IMG/VR virus record: IMGVR_UViG_3300012582_000005
Coordinates: 188,001-252,000 of that record
DNA: 64,000 bases
Source: a virus
Reading direction: 5' to 3' (one strand)
In this document: piece by piece, positions 27,579 to 36,739 of the stretch
How positions within the stretch are numbered: the stretch's first letter is position 1
Layout: each line of letters begins with the position of its first letter
The notes under the pieces: generated by a model
Told to the model about the DNA's origin: nothing
Database searches by the model: none
The model's input: only the letters and a program-made list of their open reading frames with translations
Position numbers and translations under genes: made by a program

Positions 27579-28142
27579 ATGTTGCCACATTTTACAAGCC
27601 AGACACCAACAGGAACAGATTTACACGAGCCTTTATATGGTAATTTGTTTGAAGTTACTTTCACATTTCCAACTATTTTAGGCCTGACACAGGATGATTT
27701 CAGAATAATGATGCTCAATGCTTTGAATATTACATTGGATTTAACACCAGATATTTCTACAGGTACACAAAAGTTTAAATTTAGTGATAGAGTTTATTTG
27801 AAACAACCTGAAAAAACTTCATTTAGTTTTGACATAAACTTCAACATTAACGTAGATAATCAATTTTCAATCAGAACTTGGAACTATATGAAGAAGTGGT
27901 ATGACTTAGCACATAATACACAAACAGGTGAACTTCACTACAAAAGAGATATGATAGGTTCTATTGTAGCGCATATTCATGATAGAGAAGGTGTAGTTGT
28001 TAGAAGAACTGAATTCAAAAACGTTCAATTGACAGGATTAAATGGTATGTCATTTAACTGGACAAACAATGAATTTATTAGTGGTACAGCTAAATTCGTT
28101 GCAGATTATGCGGTTGACCAATATTACGATATTAAACAATAA
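27579..28142 (+). CDS. 19: Tail tube protein, T4 gp19-like
   Basis: 187 residues (T4 gp19 is 163). Typical tube subunit pattern: EPLYGNLFEVTFTFP start, YLKQPEKTSFSFDINFNI, then RTWNYMKKWYDLAHN and GLNGMSFNWTNNEFISGTAKF. The last is the beta-sandwich C-terminal strand region shared by gp19 and Hcp-type tubes. Hexamers stack to form the inner tube. A TATATATAA stretch lies about 28 bases upstream; a terminator follows. In T4 it directly follows gp18; here an endonuclease and two small genes intervene. Confidence 0.9.
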   Translation: MLPHFTSQTPTGTDLHEPLYGNLFEVTFTFPTILGLTQDDFRIMMLNALNITLDLTPDISTGTQKFKFSDRVYLKQPEKTSFSFDINFNINVDNQFSIRTWNYMKKWYDLAHNTQTGELHYKRDMIGSIVAHIHDREGVVVRRTEFKNVQLTGLNGMSFNWTNNEFISGTAKFVADYAVDQYYDIKQ

Positions 28143-28152
28143 TTAAAATAAT

Positions 28153-28179
28153 AAAAACCTCTTTTTAAGAGGTTTTTTT
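28153..28179. terminator. Intrinsic terminator after tail tube
   Basis: AACCTCTT/AAGAGGTT stem with an A-run before and T7 after; works in either direction. Confidence 0.87.
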
Positions 28180-28226
28180 ATGGAGACCACATAAACCAAA
28201 TATATAACTAAAAATCTCTTTTACCG

Positions 28227-29234
28227 ATGTCAAGTAAAAAAGAAGACTCATATAAAGATTATTTGGATAATTTATTATCTCAACCAAATAATAATGCTAC
28301 ACCGCCACCATCATTACCTAATACACAACCTAAAGAGTCCGTAGTATCTCCTTTTATTCCTAAAGCAGAAAAACCAAGGGTTATACCAAAACCAAGCGTG
28401 ATAGCTAATAATGCGAAATCTATAATGTTTGAAGATGTTATATTATCAGATTTGCCTATGGGTGATTTTTATTATACTGGTACAAGAATTCAATTTAGAG
28501 ATTTAAAAGTAAAAGAAATCGAACATTTTGCCACATTGGATGAATCAAGCATTTTAGATTTTAAAGATAAAATAAATGACATTTTAGAAAATTGCATTTT
28601 ATTTAATCATCCAGATGGAACACCAGGTGATTACACAAATTTATTCAATGGTGATAGATTGTGGATGATTTACATGATTAGAGAAAAAACATTTCCAAAA
28701 GGTAAAGTTCTTACTGTAAATGTAGAATATAAAGAAGATGAAAATATTAAAAATGTTGATATTGAATTAGTTAGAGCTAATATGGATATTTATAGAAATG
28801 AGGATATAATGGGATGGTTTTCTAAAGAAAAGAAAGCATTTGTCTTTGAAACTGAATTAAAAGAGGATTCTTACGTTATAGCACCTCCTACAATAGGTAT
28901 TCAAAGGTGTTTTGATGTTTATGCAAAATCTAAAATTGAGAATGGTGAAAGTATAAATAAAGAATTCTTTAGAATATGTCCATATTTACAACCACACGTT
29001 TCTTATATGTCTTATGAAGAGCTTGATGAATTTTATCATTGGTTTGAGAATCATATAACACCCGATGAGTTCTCCTTTCTTCACGACTTAATAACAAATC
29101 ATCTAAAAATAGGAATTAGAGGACTAAAAAAAAATGTGGGTAAGCGAACAATTACCACCAATAAAATATACCCCATCAGACTCAAAAATCTTTTCATGCT
29201 TCCAAATGCCTTTGATGTACTTATTAAGAAATAA
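28227..29234 (+). CDS. Tail/baseplate-associated protein, possibly gp26-like or a tail assembly chaperone
   Basis: 335 residues. A Pro-rich disordered N-terminus (to about 65) is followed by a domain starting MFEDVILSDLPMGDFYYTGT and FRDLKVKEIEHFATLDE. That pattern resembles the T4 baseplate-protein family that includes gp26, though I cannot verify it. After GLKK near residue 303 the reading crosses a run of nine A residues and becomes basic and unlike the rest; an overlapping frame (29134) carries the more natural continuation. The gene follows the tail tube, where many phages encode frameshifted tail assembly chaperones. Confidence 0.6.
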   Translation: MSSKKEDSYKDYLDNLLSQPNNNATPPPSLPNTQPKESVVSPFIPKAEKPRVIPKPSVIANNAKSIMFEDVILSDLPMGDFYYTGTRIQFRDLKVKEIEHFATLDESSILDFKDKINDILENCILFNHPDGTPGDYTNLFNGDRLWMIYMIREKTFPKGKVLTVNVEYKEDENIKNVDIELVRANMDIYRNEDIMGWFSKEKKAFVFETELKEDSYVIAPPTIGIQRCFDVYAKSKIENGESINKEFFRICPYLQPHVSYMSYEELDEFYHWFENHITPDEFSFLHDLITNHLKIGIRGLKKNVGKRTITTNKIYPIRLKNLFMLPNAFDVLIKK

Positions 29235-29391
29235 GAAGGTGTTATACCAATATCCTTATAATTTATCAGATGATACAATAGATAATTGGCAAATGTGGAA
29301 ATTTCAAACTTTTATTGATATGATAAATGATGAAGGTAAGGATGCTCTAAATACAATAAATCCAACATCTACAGAAAATAATTTAAAATAA
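29134..29391 (+). CDS. Overlapping frame, candidate frameshift extension of the 28227 gene
   Basis: 85 residues from ATG 29134 (MWVSEQLPPIKYTPSDSK). It overlaps the previous gene by about 100 bases in the +1 (or -2) frame and begins exactly at the end of the A9 run. In this frame a TAA lies at the front of the A-run, so it is reached either by its own ATG or by a shift on the A-run that joins GLKK to MWVSEQLP. The composition (PPIKYTPSDSK, NWQMWKFQTFID) looks more like real protein than the tail of the first frame. Confidence 0.6.
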   Translation: MWVSEQLPPIKYTPSDSKIFSCFQMPLMYLLRNKKVLYQYPYNLSDDTIDNWQMWKFQTFIDMINDEGKDALNTINPTSTENNLK

Positions 29392-29468
29392 TGTGATTTT
29401 TAAGCAATTATTTTCAAAAATTAATCACATAAAGCAAAACTCTACTGTCATTTTTATATATAACCTTA

Positions 29469-29987
29469 GTGAAAAGATCAGTTAAAAATAAATACGATGA
29501 ACTTGAGGCTATTGTTTGGCGTTACGCTAAACGCTACAAAGTCAGTATATTAAATGACCGTTTCACAACATCCGTTGGAAGAGCTTGGGTAGATAGCAAA
29601 GAGATTAAAATACCCGTTATTGATTCAATTGAAGATTTTTTAGTTTGTTTACATGAAATTGGACATATTGTAACTGGTCAAAAAATAGATGATAGTTCAC
29701 CTGATTACATGTTTGAATATTTAGCCGATAAGTGGGCTATAGATACAGCTAAAAAGCATGGAATATACAACTTCAAATATGAAATGAGGGCGAAATGGTA
29801 TGTTCTACAATTTATTGCAGAATATCATAATAAAAATAATGACTATATTATACCAAATAAGGTATTAAAATTTGTAGGTGAAGATATTTATTCTTGGAAG
29901 GGATATAACGTATCTGTTTTTTTCACAACTAGTGAAGTAGTAATTACTAAAAAATTAAAATCCTTTTCTCCCAAAATTTTCAAATAA
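29469..29987 (+). CDS. Zinc metalloprotease-like protein, HEIGH motif (ImmA/IrrE type)
   Basis: 172 residues from a GTG start; no earlier ATG exists in frame. The zinc motif CLHEIGHIVTGQ is followed by a downstream Glu in EYLADKWAID, the HExxH...E arrangement of ImmA/IrrE-like proteases. Such enzymes cleave repressors or act in phage-host control; the target here is unknown. The C-terminus overlaps the convergent HAD gene by 33 bases. Confidence 0.75.
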   Translation: MKRSVKNKYDELEAIVWRYAKRYKVSILNDRFTTSVGRAWVDSKEIKIPVIDSIEDFLVCLHEIGHIVTGQKIDDSSPDYMFEYLADKWAIDTAKKHGIYNFKYEMRAKWYVLQFIAEYHNKNNDYIIPNKVLKFVGEDIYSWKGYNVSVFFTTSEVVITKKLKSFSPKIFK

Positions 29988-30818
29988 ATCAACAGTTGAA
30001 TCATAAGGATAAATTAAAGAATTAGTATTAATTATAAATGGATTCAAGTCATTATTTGTAACTAAATTTGTTTCCCATTCTAATTTAGAATATTTAAGTC
30101 TTTGCATTATTTGAGATTTTAATGATTTATCTGTATTATTTAAACATATCTCAAGCAATGTTTGTAAATTTTTAACTGCCTCAATATTTTTATCATCACT
30201 ATCATAAAATTTAACTTTATCGTATTCACTTTGTTTTAAATCTATAAAACGATTGCTTTTTATTTTATATCCAATAAGATGTTCTAATATTATTTTAGAT
30301 TTTCTCGATGCTATCAAATCTGAATTTGTTTGAGATTCTATATCATTAATAAAGTATTCTTTTATAACAGGTAATCTAAGCTTTGTGTATATTTCATCTT
30401 TAATTTTATTAATGAATTTATCATGATTTTCTTTAGAACCTCTTGCTGTTAAAAGAACTACTGGTATTCCACTATCTTTTAAATTCTGTAAATTGTAAAG
30501 TAAGAATTCTAATCCTTTTGATTGTTTTTCTAAAATTTCTTTATCTGACCATTCTCTATAACTAATACCTATTCTTTTAGATGTAATACCATTAACTTTC
30601 CTTTTTATTGATTTGAGTAAATCAGGACTTAACCAAAAAGTTTTACCATTATATTCTATCATAATGTCAAATTTTTTCCACACTGATGTTAAAAGTGGTA
30701 TATCAGAACTACTAATTCTCATTATTACCTCACCTGGATTTTCTTTATCAATAATAGATAATTTTGATTCGGGTATAATTAAAGTATAATCAATATCAAA
30801 GAAAATTATTTCGTCCAT
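29955..30818 (-). CDS. HAD-superfamily hydrolase (copy 1)
   Basis: 287 residues. Motif I IIFFDIDYTLI (D8, D10) at the N-terminus, motif II VVLLTARGS, and motif IV KFYDSDDKN near residue 200. These are the catalytic aspartates and metal ligands of HAD phosphatases. The cap and C-terminal part are not recognisable. Many T4-like phages encode a HAD polynucleotide 3'-phosphatase; the substrate here is unknown. It is divergent from the paralog C gene at 30851. Confidence 0.72.
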   Translation of the reverse strand: MDEIIFFDIDYTLIIPESKLSIIDKENPGEVIMRISSSDIPLLTSVWKKFDIMIEYNGKTFWLSPDLLKSIKRKVNGITSKRIGISYREWSDKEILEKQSKGLEFLLYNLQNLKDSGIPVVLLTARGSKENHDKFINKIKDEIYTKLRLPVIKEYFINDIESQTNSDLIASRKSKIILEHLIGYKIKSNRFIDLKQSEYDKVKFYDSDDKNIEAVKNLQTLLEICLNNTDKSLKSQIMQRLKYSKLEWETNLVTNNDLNPFIINTNSLIYPYDSTVDLFENFGRKGF

Positions 30819-30850
30819 ATTATGTATATATTATTTAAATATATAGTATT

Positions 30851-32419
30851 ATGAGTATTTTAAAATTCTATCAATTTTTATTAGAAAGAGAAGCTTTAAG
30901 AGATGAATTACCTAAACATCATATAAATGCTTTAGAATACATTTATGGTGAAGATTCTAAAAAATTCTTAGATATGGATGTACCTTCTAAAACAGAAAAT
31001 ATTAAAGAAGGAAAATGGGTGTTATCTAAAGAAGAAAAGGATGCTATCATTGGATTAATATTCGATGACATCGATATAAAAAATGTTTTTAGAGTATTTA
31101 AATCATGTTTATCGCAAATGAATACACAATTCATAAATGCTTTTAATGCATCTAAAACAGATAATAGTATATCATTTGTTTTACCTAAGAATGCAATAGA
31201 TGTAGCTGTAATGCTGGATAAATTTTATAGTAATAACTTTTATACAATAAATGTTAAAGAAACAAAATCATCTGAAAAAATTTTAAGAGATAGTAATGGT
31301 GTTCCAATTACTAAAGATGGTGAAATACAAAAAGTTTCTAAAAAACCTAATGAAATAGTTTTTAATAAAAACAAATCCTCGTTCAATACATTCATTGATG
31401 TGTATGATGAAATTTTCACATCTGCGAATATTCCAAATCCTTTAGATGATTATACTGTTAATAATTTTTATTCAGTATCTAAAGAAATTTTAGATATGGA
31501 TATGTTTAAAAATTTCGATATGGAATTATACATAACATCTAAACCATCTGATATTTTAAATATGTCTATTTCTCGTTTCTATGATTCTTGTCAAAATTTG
31601 TATAATGGTGAATACAATAGCCGATTATTATCAAATGTATTTGATAATAATATGAAAGTTGCATATTTAATTTTCAATACACCATTTACAGACAAAGAAG
31701 GTAATATAAATCCTATAACATCAGTATCAAGATGTATAATTAGAAATATTAAAGGTAAAATATTCTTTGATCAGATATATCCATATTTGGATAATAATTG
31801 GACTAAATTACAAAAAATGTTTTACGGAATTATAACTAAATATACTGGTATGAAATCTAATTATAGCGGAATTGATTATTATTTTAATATTCCTGATGAA
31901 TTGGATTACCCATATTTAGATAGCTTAAATAGTGTAAAAAATCCAAATAATGAAGAGGTTAAAGCCTTATTATCACTATACAAATTTGATATTGAAGATA
32001 TTGAAGAATGTGGCGATGGTGTTTATCGTGCAAATACAAAAAATGATAGACTATTTTATATCACTAAAAATACAGACAATTTTGTTGAAAAATGTATTAA
32101 TGGTGATTTTTATTTTAAAAAACCATTATCTAAAAAAATAATAAAATCTATCGAATCAAATATTTTAAATTACTTTGATTTCAAAAAATTTGGAAAAGAT
32201 GATGGGATAAAAGGTAATGAGACTGTAATTAAACGTAAGGTTAATGAAATAATAAAAGATTATTACGAAAATAGTGTTATAGATTTTATTAGAGAAAATC
32301 AAGATTGCTTAATAGTTAAAAAAATGATAGGTGATAACCACCCATACTTCTTGACATTTTATACTAAAGATAGAAAATATCATATTGTAGGTGATTATAA
32401 AATATATGAATTAGTATAA
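30851..32419 (+). CDS. Member C of the SCQ-motif paralog family, with capsid-targeting-like N-terminus
   Basis: 522 residues. It has an extra N-terminal peptide, MSILKFYQFLLER, before the family start EALRDELPKHHINALEYIYG. That peptide ends in LLE, matching the gp21-type [LIV]-x-E cleavage rule. The family landmarks follow: MDVPSKTENIKEGKWVLS, ILNMSISRFYDSCQNLYNG, KVAYLIFNTPF, VSRCIIRN, KGKIFFDQIYP and TGMKSN. The family function is unknown. The pre-peptide suggests this copy may be packaged in the head. Confidence 0.7.
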   Translation: MSILKFYQFLLEREALRDELPKHHINALEYIYGEDSKKFLDMDVPSKTENIKEGKWVLSKEEKDAIIGLIFDDIDIKNVFRVFKSCLSQMNTQFINAFNASKTDNSISFVLPKNAIDVAVMLDKFYSNNFYTINVKETKSSEKILRDSNGVPITKDGEIQKVSKKPNEIVFNKNKSSFNTFIDVYDEIFTSANIPNPLDDYTVNNFYSVSKEILDMDMFKNFDMELYITSKPSDILNMSISRFYDSCQNLYNGEYNSRLLSNVFDNNMKVAYLIFNTPFTDKEGNINPITSVSRCIIRNIKGKIFFDQIYPYLDNNWTKLQKMFYGIITKYTGMKSNYSGIDYYFNIPDELDYPYLDSLNSVKNPNNEEVKALLSLYKFDIEDIEECGDGVYRANTKNDRLFYITKNTDNFVEKCINGDFYFKKPLSKKIIKSIESNILNYFDFKKFGKDDGIKGNETVIKRKVNEIIKDYYENSVIDFIRENQDCLIVKKMIGDNHPYFLTFYTKDRKYHIVGDYKIYELV

Positions 32420-32420
32420 T

Positions 32421-33236
32421 ATGTTGAAAAATTTTGCTGAATATATTTTAGAAAGATGGGGTAATCAAAAACATTATATCCAAGATATGGATGATTACAA
32501 TGTTGCTATGTCTAAAACAATTGATGATAAAATATTTTTCTTGAATTATGTTACTCCTGATGTCATTGTTGATTTTGGTTGTGCTGATGGTTCTACATTA
32601 AAAGAAATTCAAAATGTAAATCCTAACATTAAACTTATTGGTTATGATTTAAATGCAAATATGTTAGATAAAGCTAAACAAAAAGTTCCAAATGGATATT
32701 TTACTACTAAATGGGAAGATATATTATCTATCATTAGTCAATATAATTCACCTCTATTACTTCTATCTAGTGTTATACACGAAGTATACTCATATAGTAA
32801 TAGTGCTGATATTTCTTTATTTTGGAATAGAGTATTTAAATCTAATTTTAAATATATTGCTATCAGAGATATGATACCATCATCAAAACTTGAAAGAATG
32901 CCCGTTTCTGATAGTGACTATGAAAAAATAAAATCTAATATTTCTAACAAAGATATTATTACAACATTTGAAAATTATTGGGGGCCAATAAATTCCAATA
33001 GAAGAAATTTCATTCACTTTTTATTAAAGTATCGCTATTATGACAATTGGGATAGAGAACTTATAGAAAATTATGTTCCTATAACAAGAGAAACATTAGA
33101 AAGAAAAATTCCTGCTAGTTGGACTAAATTATATTATGAATCATTTACTCTACCATTTTTAAAAAGACAAGTAGAGAATGATTTTAATATTGAGTTAAAG
33201 GATGAAACACACATAAAATTATTACTTAGTCGATAA
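32421..33236 (+). CDS. Class I SAM-dependent methyltransferase with capsid-targeting-like N-terminus
   Basis: 271 residues. Motif I VDFGCADGSTLKEI, then the acidic end of strand 2 in LIGYDLNANMLDKAKQ; LLLLSSVIHEVYSY follows the fourth strand. The fold is that of small-molecule, RNA or protein methyltransferases; no DNA-methylase catalytic motif is seen. The N-terminus MLKNFAEYILERWG ends in ILE and resembles T4 internal-protein targeting peptides. Separated by a single base from the preceding gene's stop codon. Confidence 0.78.
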   Translation: MLKNFAEYILERWGNQKHYIQDMDDYNVAMSKTIDDKIFFLNYVTPDVIVDFGCADGSTLKEIQNVNPNIKLIGYDLNANMLDKAKQKVPNGYFTTKWEDILSIISQYNSPLLLLSSVIHEVYSYSNSADISLFWNRVFKSNFKYIAIRDMIPSSKLERMPVSDSDYEKIKSNISNKDIITTFENYWGPINSNRRNFIHFLLKYRYYDNWDRELIENYVPITRETLERKIPASWTKLYYESFTLPFLKRQVENDFNIELKDETHIKLLLSR

Positions 33237-33957
33237 TTAATTTTTCGTGTTTCTTTTCGGATGTGTCAAATATAGCGAGTTCTATATGTGGATACTTAAC
33301 TTTAAGTTCTTTAAAGTATTCAGTTATTTTAATAACATTGTGTTTATCATCGTCTGAAAATCCGATACTAATAGTAGAATCAAATTGAGTGCTATGTTTT
33401 AAATAAAAATCGAAACTTCTTTCTACTGCAATTCTTTTATAACTTTCTGTATTGTCTTCTATATCACTTGATATAGTTTTTAAAAACTCAGGCGAATAAA
33501 CTCCTACATAAATGCAAGTATCTAAATATTCTTCTATGGTATTTATGTTTATTTGTTTAAGATTTTCTAACATATCTTCAATATTTGCTTTTGATAGACA
33601 ATGCGAAATTATGTATTCAATACCACTTCTAATTGTTTTAGAATCATGTCCCCTAGCTGAAATTATAGATAATATATTACCACTTATTAGAGATTTAATA
33701 AGTGAATCGAAACTTGGGCCAAAAGCCTTCGCTTTAATAGCCTTCTTAACGTCATTTAAGAACTCAGGACCATTACCATGACAATTTCTATATCCATTTT
33801 CTGTGGGGCGATATAAAGGACTTTTTCTTGCTATTCTATAATGTGAAGATGTGATAGCAATCTCCTTCCATACACCATTATCATTAAATTCAACAAAGAT
33901 TTCGGTATCCATATGTAACAAATTATCATCCCAGTCATATATTAGATAGTTTTTCAT
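33226..33957 (-). CDS. HAD-superfamily-like protein (copy 2)
   Basis: 243 residues. YLIYDWDDNLLHM gives the two motif I aspartates (D8, D10), ILSIISARGHDS fits motif II and SIGFSDDDKHN fits motif IV. The same motif spacing as the HAD at 29955 but little other similarity, so they are distant relatives. Convergent overlap of 11 bases with the methyltransferase. Substrate unknown. Confidence 0.68.
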   Translation of the reverse strand: MKNYLIYDWDDNLLHMDTEIFVEFNDNGVWKEIAITSSHYRIARKSPLYRPTENGYRNCHGNGPEFLNDVKKAIKAKAFGPSFDSLIKSLISGNILSIISARGHDSKTIRSGIEYIISHCLSKANIEDMLENLKQININTIEEYLDTCIYVGVYSPEFLKTISSDIEDNTESYKRIAVERSFDFYLKHSTQFDSTISIGFSDDDKHNVIKITEYFKELKVKYPHIELAIFDTSEKKHEKLIID

Positions 33958-33995
33958 GGTTTTTAAATATGTTTGAAACTATTATATGGGAAATA

Positions 33996-34026
33996 TTGTA
34001 TTTGTTTCATTTTTTCATTATATTTG
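33996..34026 (+). promoter_or_regulatory. Bacteroidetes-type promoter
   Basis: TTG (33996) and TATATTTG (34019-34026), spaced 20 bases, fit the Bacteroidetes primary-sigma form TTG-N19-21-TAnnTTTG. The gene at 34062 starts 35 bases downstream of the -7 element. Confidence 0.6.
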
Positions 34027-34061
34027 TGGTATATACATAAAAACATGTATATTTATGAAAT

Positions 34062-34415
34062 ATGATAGAAAACTTATTAAGAATTTCTGGATATACTCAA
34101 AAATTATTGAACGAAGAGGATGCGGATATACGATTAATTCCAATTTCAGATTTAGAATACTATAAAACTGTCTGTGGGGAAGAGGATAAACTTCATTTTA
34201 CTAACAATGCTATTGATTTCTTGAAAAATCTTGACATATTAGAAGTAGCTATTATTTATTGTGATGGTCAAAATTATAGGTATGTAATGGAAATTCTTCT
34301 TAAAATTGATAGAGAAAATGCTAAAAAATTCTGTACTATAGTTAATGATAATGGTGGGGCATTAATAGTTAACAAAACTGATGGTGATATGATACTATTA
34401 TCAAGTTATGAATAA
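34062..34415 (+). CDS. Unknown acidic protein (117 residues)
   Basis: MIENLLRISGYTQKLLNEED is the start; the LNE near residue 18 again fits the gp21-type cleavage rule, less convincingly than other cases because of its distance from the start. Acidic, mixed alpha/beta, no recognised family. It has its own host-type promoter, so it may be expressed early. Confidence 0.6.
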   Translation: MIENLLRISGYTQKLLNEEDADIRLIPISDLEYYKTVCGEEDKLHFTNNAIDFLKNLDILEVAIIYCDGQNYRYVMEILLKIDRENAKKFCTIVNDNGGALIVNKTDGDMILLSSYE

Positions 34416-34416
34416 A

Positions 34417-35817
34417 TTAATTTATAAGTTTTACTTCTTCTATATTAAATGTGAATTTTAACATTAAATTACCAGTAATCGAATTATTAACAATTCGTTG
34501 TACATATACAATATGTTCATGTTTTATATCTTTAATAAAATTATAATACACAATATTTACTATTTCACCTTGCATTTTTTTACCATTATCAAAAAATTCT
34601 AATTTTAAATAGACACTATCGTCGAAAGTTGAATTATAAAATGATACATGAATATTATTAACTCTATTATCAATTTTTTTAATATACTCTGTTAGTTTAG
34701 GTACATCAACATACATCGTTTTACCAATACTATTAAATATTTGATAAATATCATCCTCTTCTTCTTCTTCTTCTTCATCTTCATGAAAAGATTCAAAAGT
34801 TTTTAGATATTTAAACTTAGATATATTTTCATTTAAATAATCATCTTCATCATCCCATGGATCACTATCATATTCGTCCATAGGTGTTGTGTAAAATCCA
34901 TCGGTACTTTCCCATATTTCTGTAATGCTATCATAAGATCCGTCGTTTGTTAATATACCTTCGTGTGGAACATAGTATTTGAGTGTATCCATGAAAGGTC
35001 TATCTTCACCAGTTTCTAAATCACTAATTTCAACTTTAAATTTTCTAACTTTACCTATTCTACCATTAGTGATTCCTGTTCCTGCTCCTGAATCTTGTTG
35101 TTCTTTCCACCACCAATTATTTTCTTTAGCATAATTCTTAAACAATTCTTCCATATATGTTTTATAACAATATATTCTATCCATAAAAATGAATGTATTT
35201 GTAACATCTCCATCCAATGGTTCACATTTAGTCCATACTAAAGCTCTTCCTACAAGTTTTTGAGTAGTATTATCTAAAAGTATTAATAGTTTGATTGATG
35301 GTGTTCTTTCATACACTTTAAAGTATGTTTGACATGAATCATATCTCATACAGCTATTCCATAATGTATGTGATTCTTCGAAATTTCCATGATAGTTATC
35401 TTGTAGATACCATTTAGGAATTTCATTACCACTAACTAATTTAAAAGTGTATTGATTATTATTTTTTCTCTGTATTGCTAAATACTTATTTACGAATAAA
35501 TCAATTTGATAATCTGTATATTTGATATTTTCTTTTTCTAATACTGCTCTAACGAATCTTCCAATTTTAACTTTTTGTCTGCCTTTACTCCATTTTTCAT
35601 CATCAGATAAACCTTTTTCTCTATTAGATGGTAAATATGATACCATACCATCATCTGCTATGTCAATAAAACTATAAGCCATATCCGATTTACCTTGCAA
35701 TTCTATTAAATGATTTGCAATAACATCATTCATATCTTTAAGAAGCGAAAGGAGGTTATCACTTAAAATAATTTCTTTTTCTTGTAACAATCCATATAAA
35801 AATGATAAAATATTCAT
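34417..35817 (-). CDS. Distant member D of the SCQ-motif family with capsid-targeting-like N-terminus
   Basis: 466 residues. The N-terminus MNILSFLYGLLQEKE resembles the other pre-peptides (LQE). The middle retains the family block in diverged form: LWNSCMRYDSCQTYFKVYE, IKLLILLDNTTQKLVGRALVW, TFIFMDRIYCY. Then a DEDDYLNEN-type acidic linker (about residues 310-355, with a run of six or more Glu) and a separate beta-rich C-terminal domain. The order of SCQ, beta-strand, Arg and Asp-x-x-Tyr positions matches members A-C, so I treat it as a remote paralog. Confidence 0.65.
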   Translation of the reverse strand: MNILSFLYGLLQEKEIILSDNLLSLLKDMNDVIANHLIELQGKSDMAYSFIDIADDGMVSYLPSNREKGLSDDEKWSKGRQKVKIGRFVRAVLEKENIKYTDYQIDLFVNKYLAIQRKNNNQYTFKLVSGNEIPKWYLQDNYHGNFEESHTLWNSCMRYDSCQTYFKVYERTPSIKLLILLDNTTQKLVGRALVWTKCEPLDGDVTNTFIFMDRIYCYKTYMEELFKNYAKENNWWWKEQQDSGAGTGITNGRIGKVRKFKVEISDLETGEDRPFMDTLKYYVPHEGILTNDGSYDSITEIWESTDGFYTTPMDEYDSDPWDDEDDYLNENISKFKYLKTFESFHEDEEEEEEEDDIYQIFNSIGKTMYVDVPKLTEYIKKIDNRVNNIHVSFYNSTFDDSVYLKLEFFDNGKKMQGEIVNIVYYNFIKDIKHEHIVYVQRIVNNSITGNLMLKFTFNIEEVKLIN

Positions 35818-35959
35818 AATAGTATATATAATTTAATATATTTTAAAAAATAACTTATATAGTTATAAAACTTTTTTTATTATATTTTTTTAAAACTAAT
35901 ATTAAATTTTGTGTAGAAGTCATAATTAAAACAATTTTCAATTATTAAAAATTAAGCAA

Positions 35960-36640
35960 ATGAAAAAAACTAAAAGCACAAATCGATTAAAATTCAATTC
36001 TATTATCAAAAGAATCATGGATAACAGAAGAATGAAAAATGTTAACAATTTTTTAAATGAGGTTGCAACAGCAAGAACCATCACTCAACTTCCATTGGAT
36101 GCTCAAACAAGAATCAACAATGATGCAAAAAGAATGAATGATGATCCAAGTGCAATTTTCCGTGAAATGAAAAAAAGCGAAAGACTTGCTCGCAATTATG
36201 CTAAAAGCACAACAAAACAAAATCATGCTGAAAAGTATCAAATTAGCATTATTGAAAGACAACTAAAATCTACAACTGATTTTGAAAAATTGTCAGGTAA
36301 CATTTATGTGGAAAATGGTTCTATTAAAACTGTAAGAGCTAGAAAAGAAAGTACTTCTGTCGATACAGCATATACATACAAAGGTGTTAATGTATATAGC
36401 ACTCTAAAATTCACTACTGGTCAAGGTGGTGGACAAGATAGACAATTTGGAAATGTTTTGAACTTCCTAACAGAAGGCTCTAAATCAAGAAGCAATAATA
36501 ATTTATTTGTAGCTGTACTTGATGGAACATATTATACTCCACGAGTAATTGCAGATTTGAAAGAAAGGTTCTCTAATAAAACTAACATCGTTATTACAGA
36601 TTCTTATAGCTTCAAAGCTGATATTGATAAAGCATTGTAA
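35960..36640 (+). CDS. Putative restriction endonuclease-like protein
   Basis: 226 residues, or 202 if translation starts at the internal ATG 36032 (MKNVNNFLNEVA), whose peptide fits the [LIV]-x-E targeting pattern. The region VNVYSTLKFTTGQGGGQDRQ followed by a hydrophobic FVAVLDG strand resembles the PD-(D/E)XK core of type II restriction enzymes (Lys then Gly-Gln-Gly-Gly), though no canonical D-x-E-x-K is clear. The next gene on the same strand is an adenine methyltransferase, which supports a restriction-modification pair. Codon use is a little less AT-rich at the start. Tentative. Confidence 0.45.
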   Translation: MKKTKSTNRLKFNSIIKRIMDNRRMKNVNNFLNEVATARTITQLPLDAQTRINNDAKRMNDDPSAIFREMKKSERLARNYAKSTTKQNHAEKYQISIIERQLKSTTDFEKLSGNIYVENGSIKTVRARKESTSVDTAYTYKGVNVYSTLKFTTGQGGGQDRQFGNVLNFLTEGSKSRSNNNLFVAVLDGTYYTPRVIADLKERFSNKTNIVITDSYSFKADIDKAL

Positions 36641-36658
36641 TAAATGCTTACATTTATG

Positions 36659-36688
36659 AAAAAGGCTAAAGTAATTTAGCCTTTTTTT
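36659..36688. terminator. Intrinsic terminator
   Basis: AGGCTAAA/TTTAGCCT stem, 4-base loop, T7 after. It lies between the putative endonuclease and the methyltransferase gene, so the two are not simply co-transcribed. Confidence 0.88.
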
Positions 36689-36739
36689 ATTTAAAACTAA
36701 TTATACATTTTCTATATAATTAGAAAATATTGTTAATTA

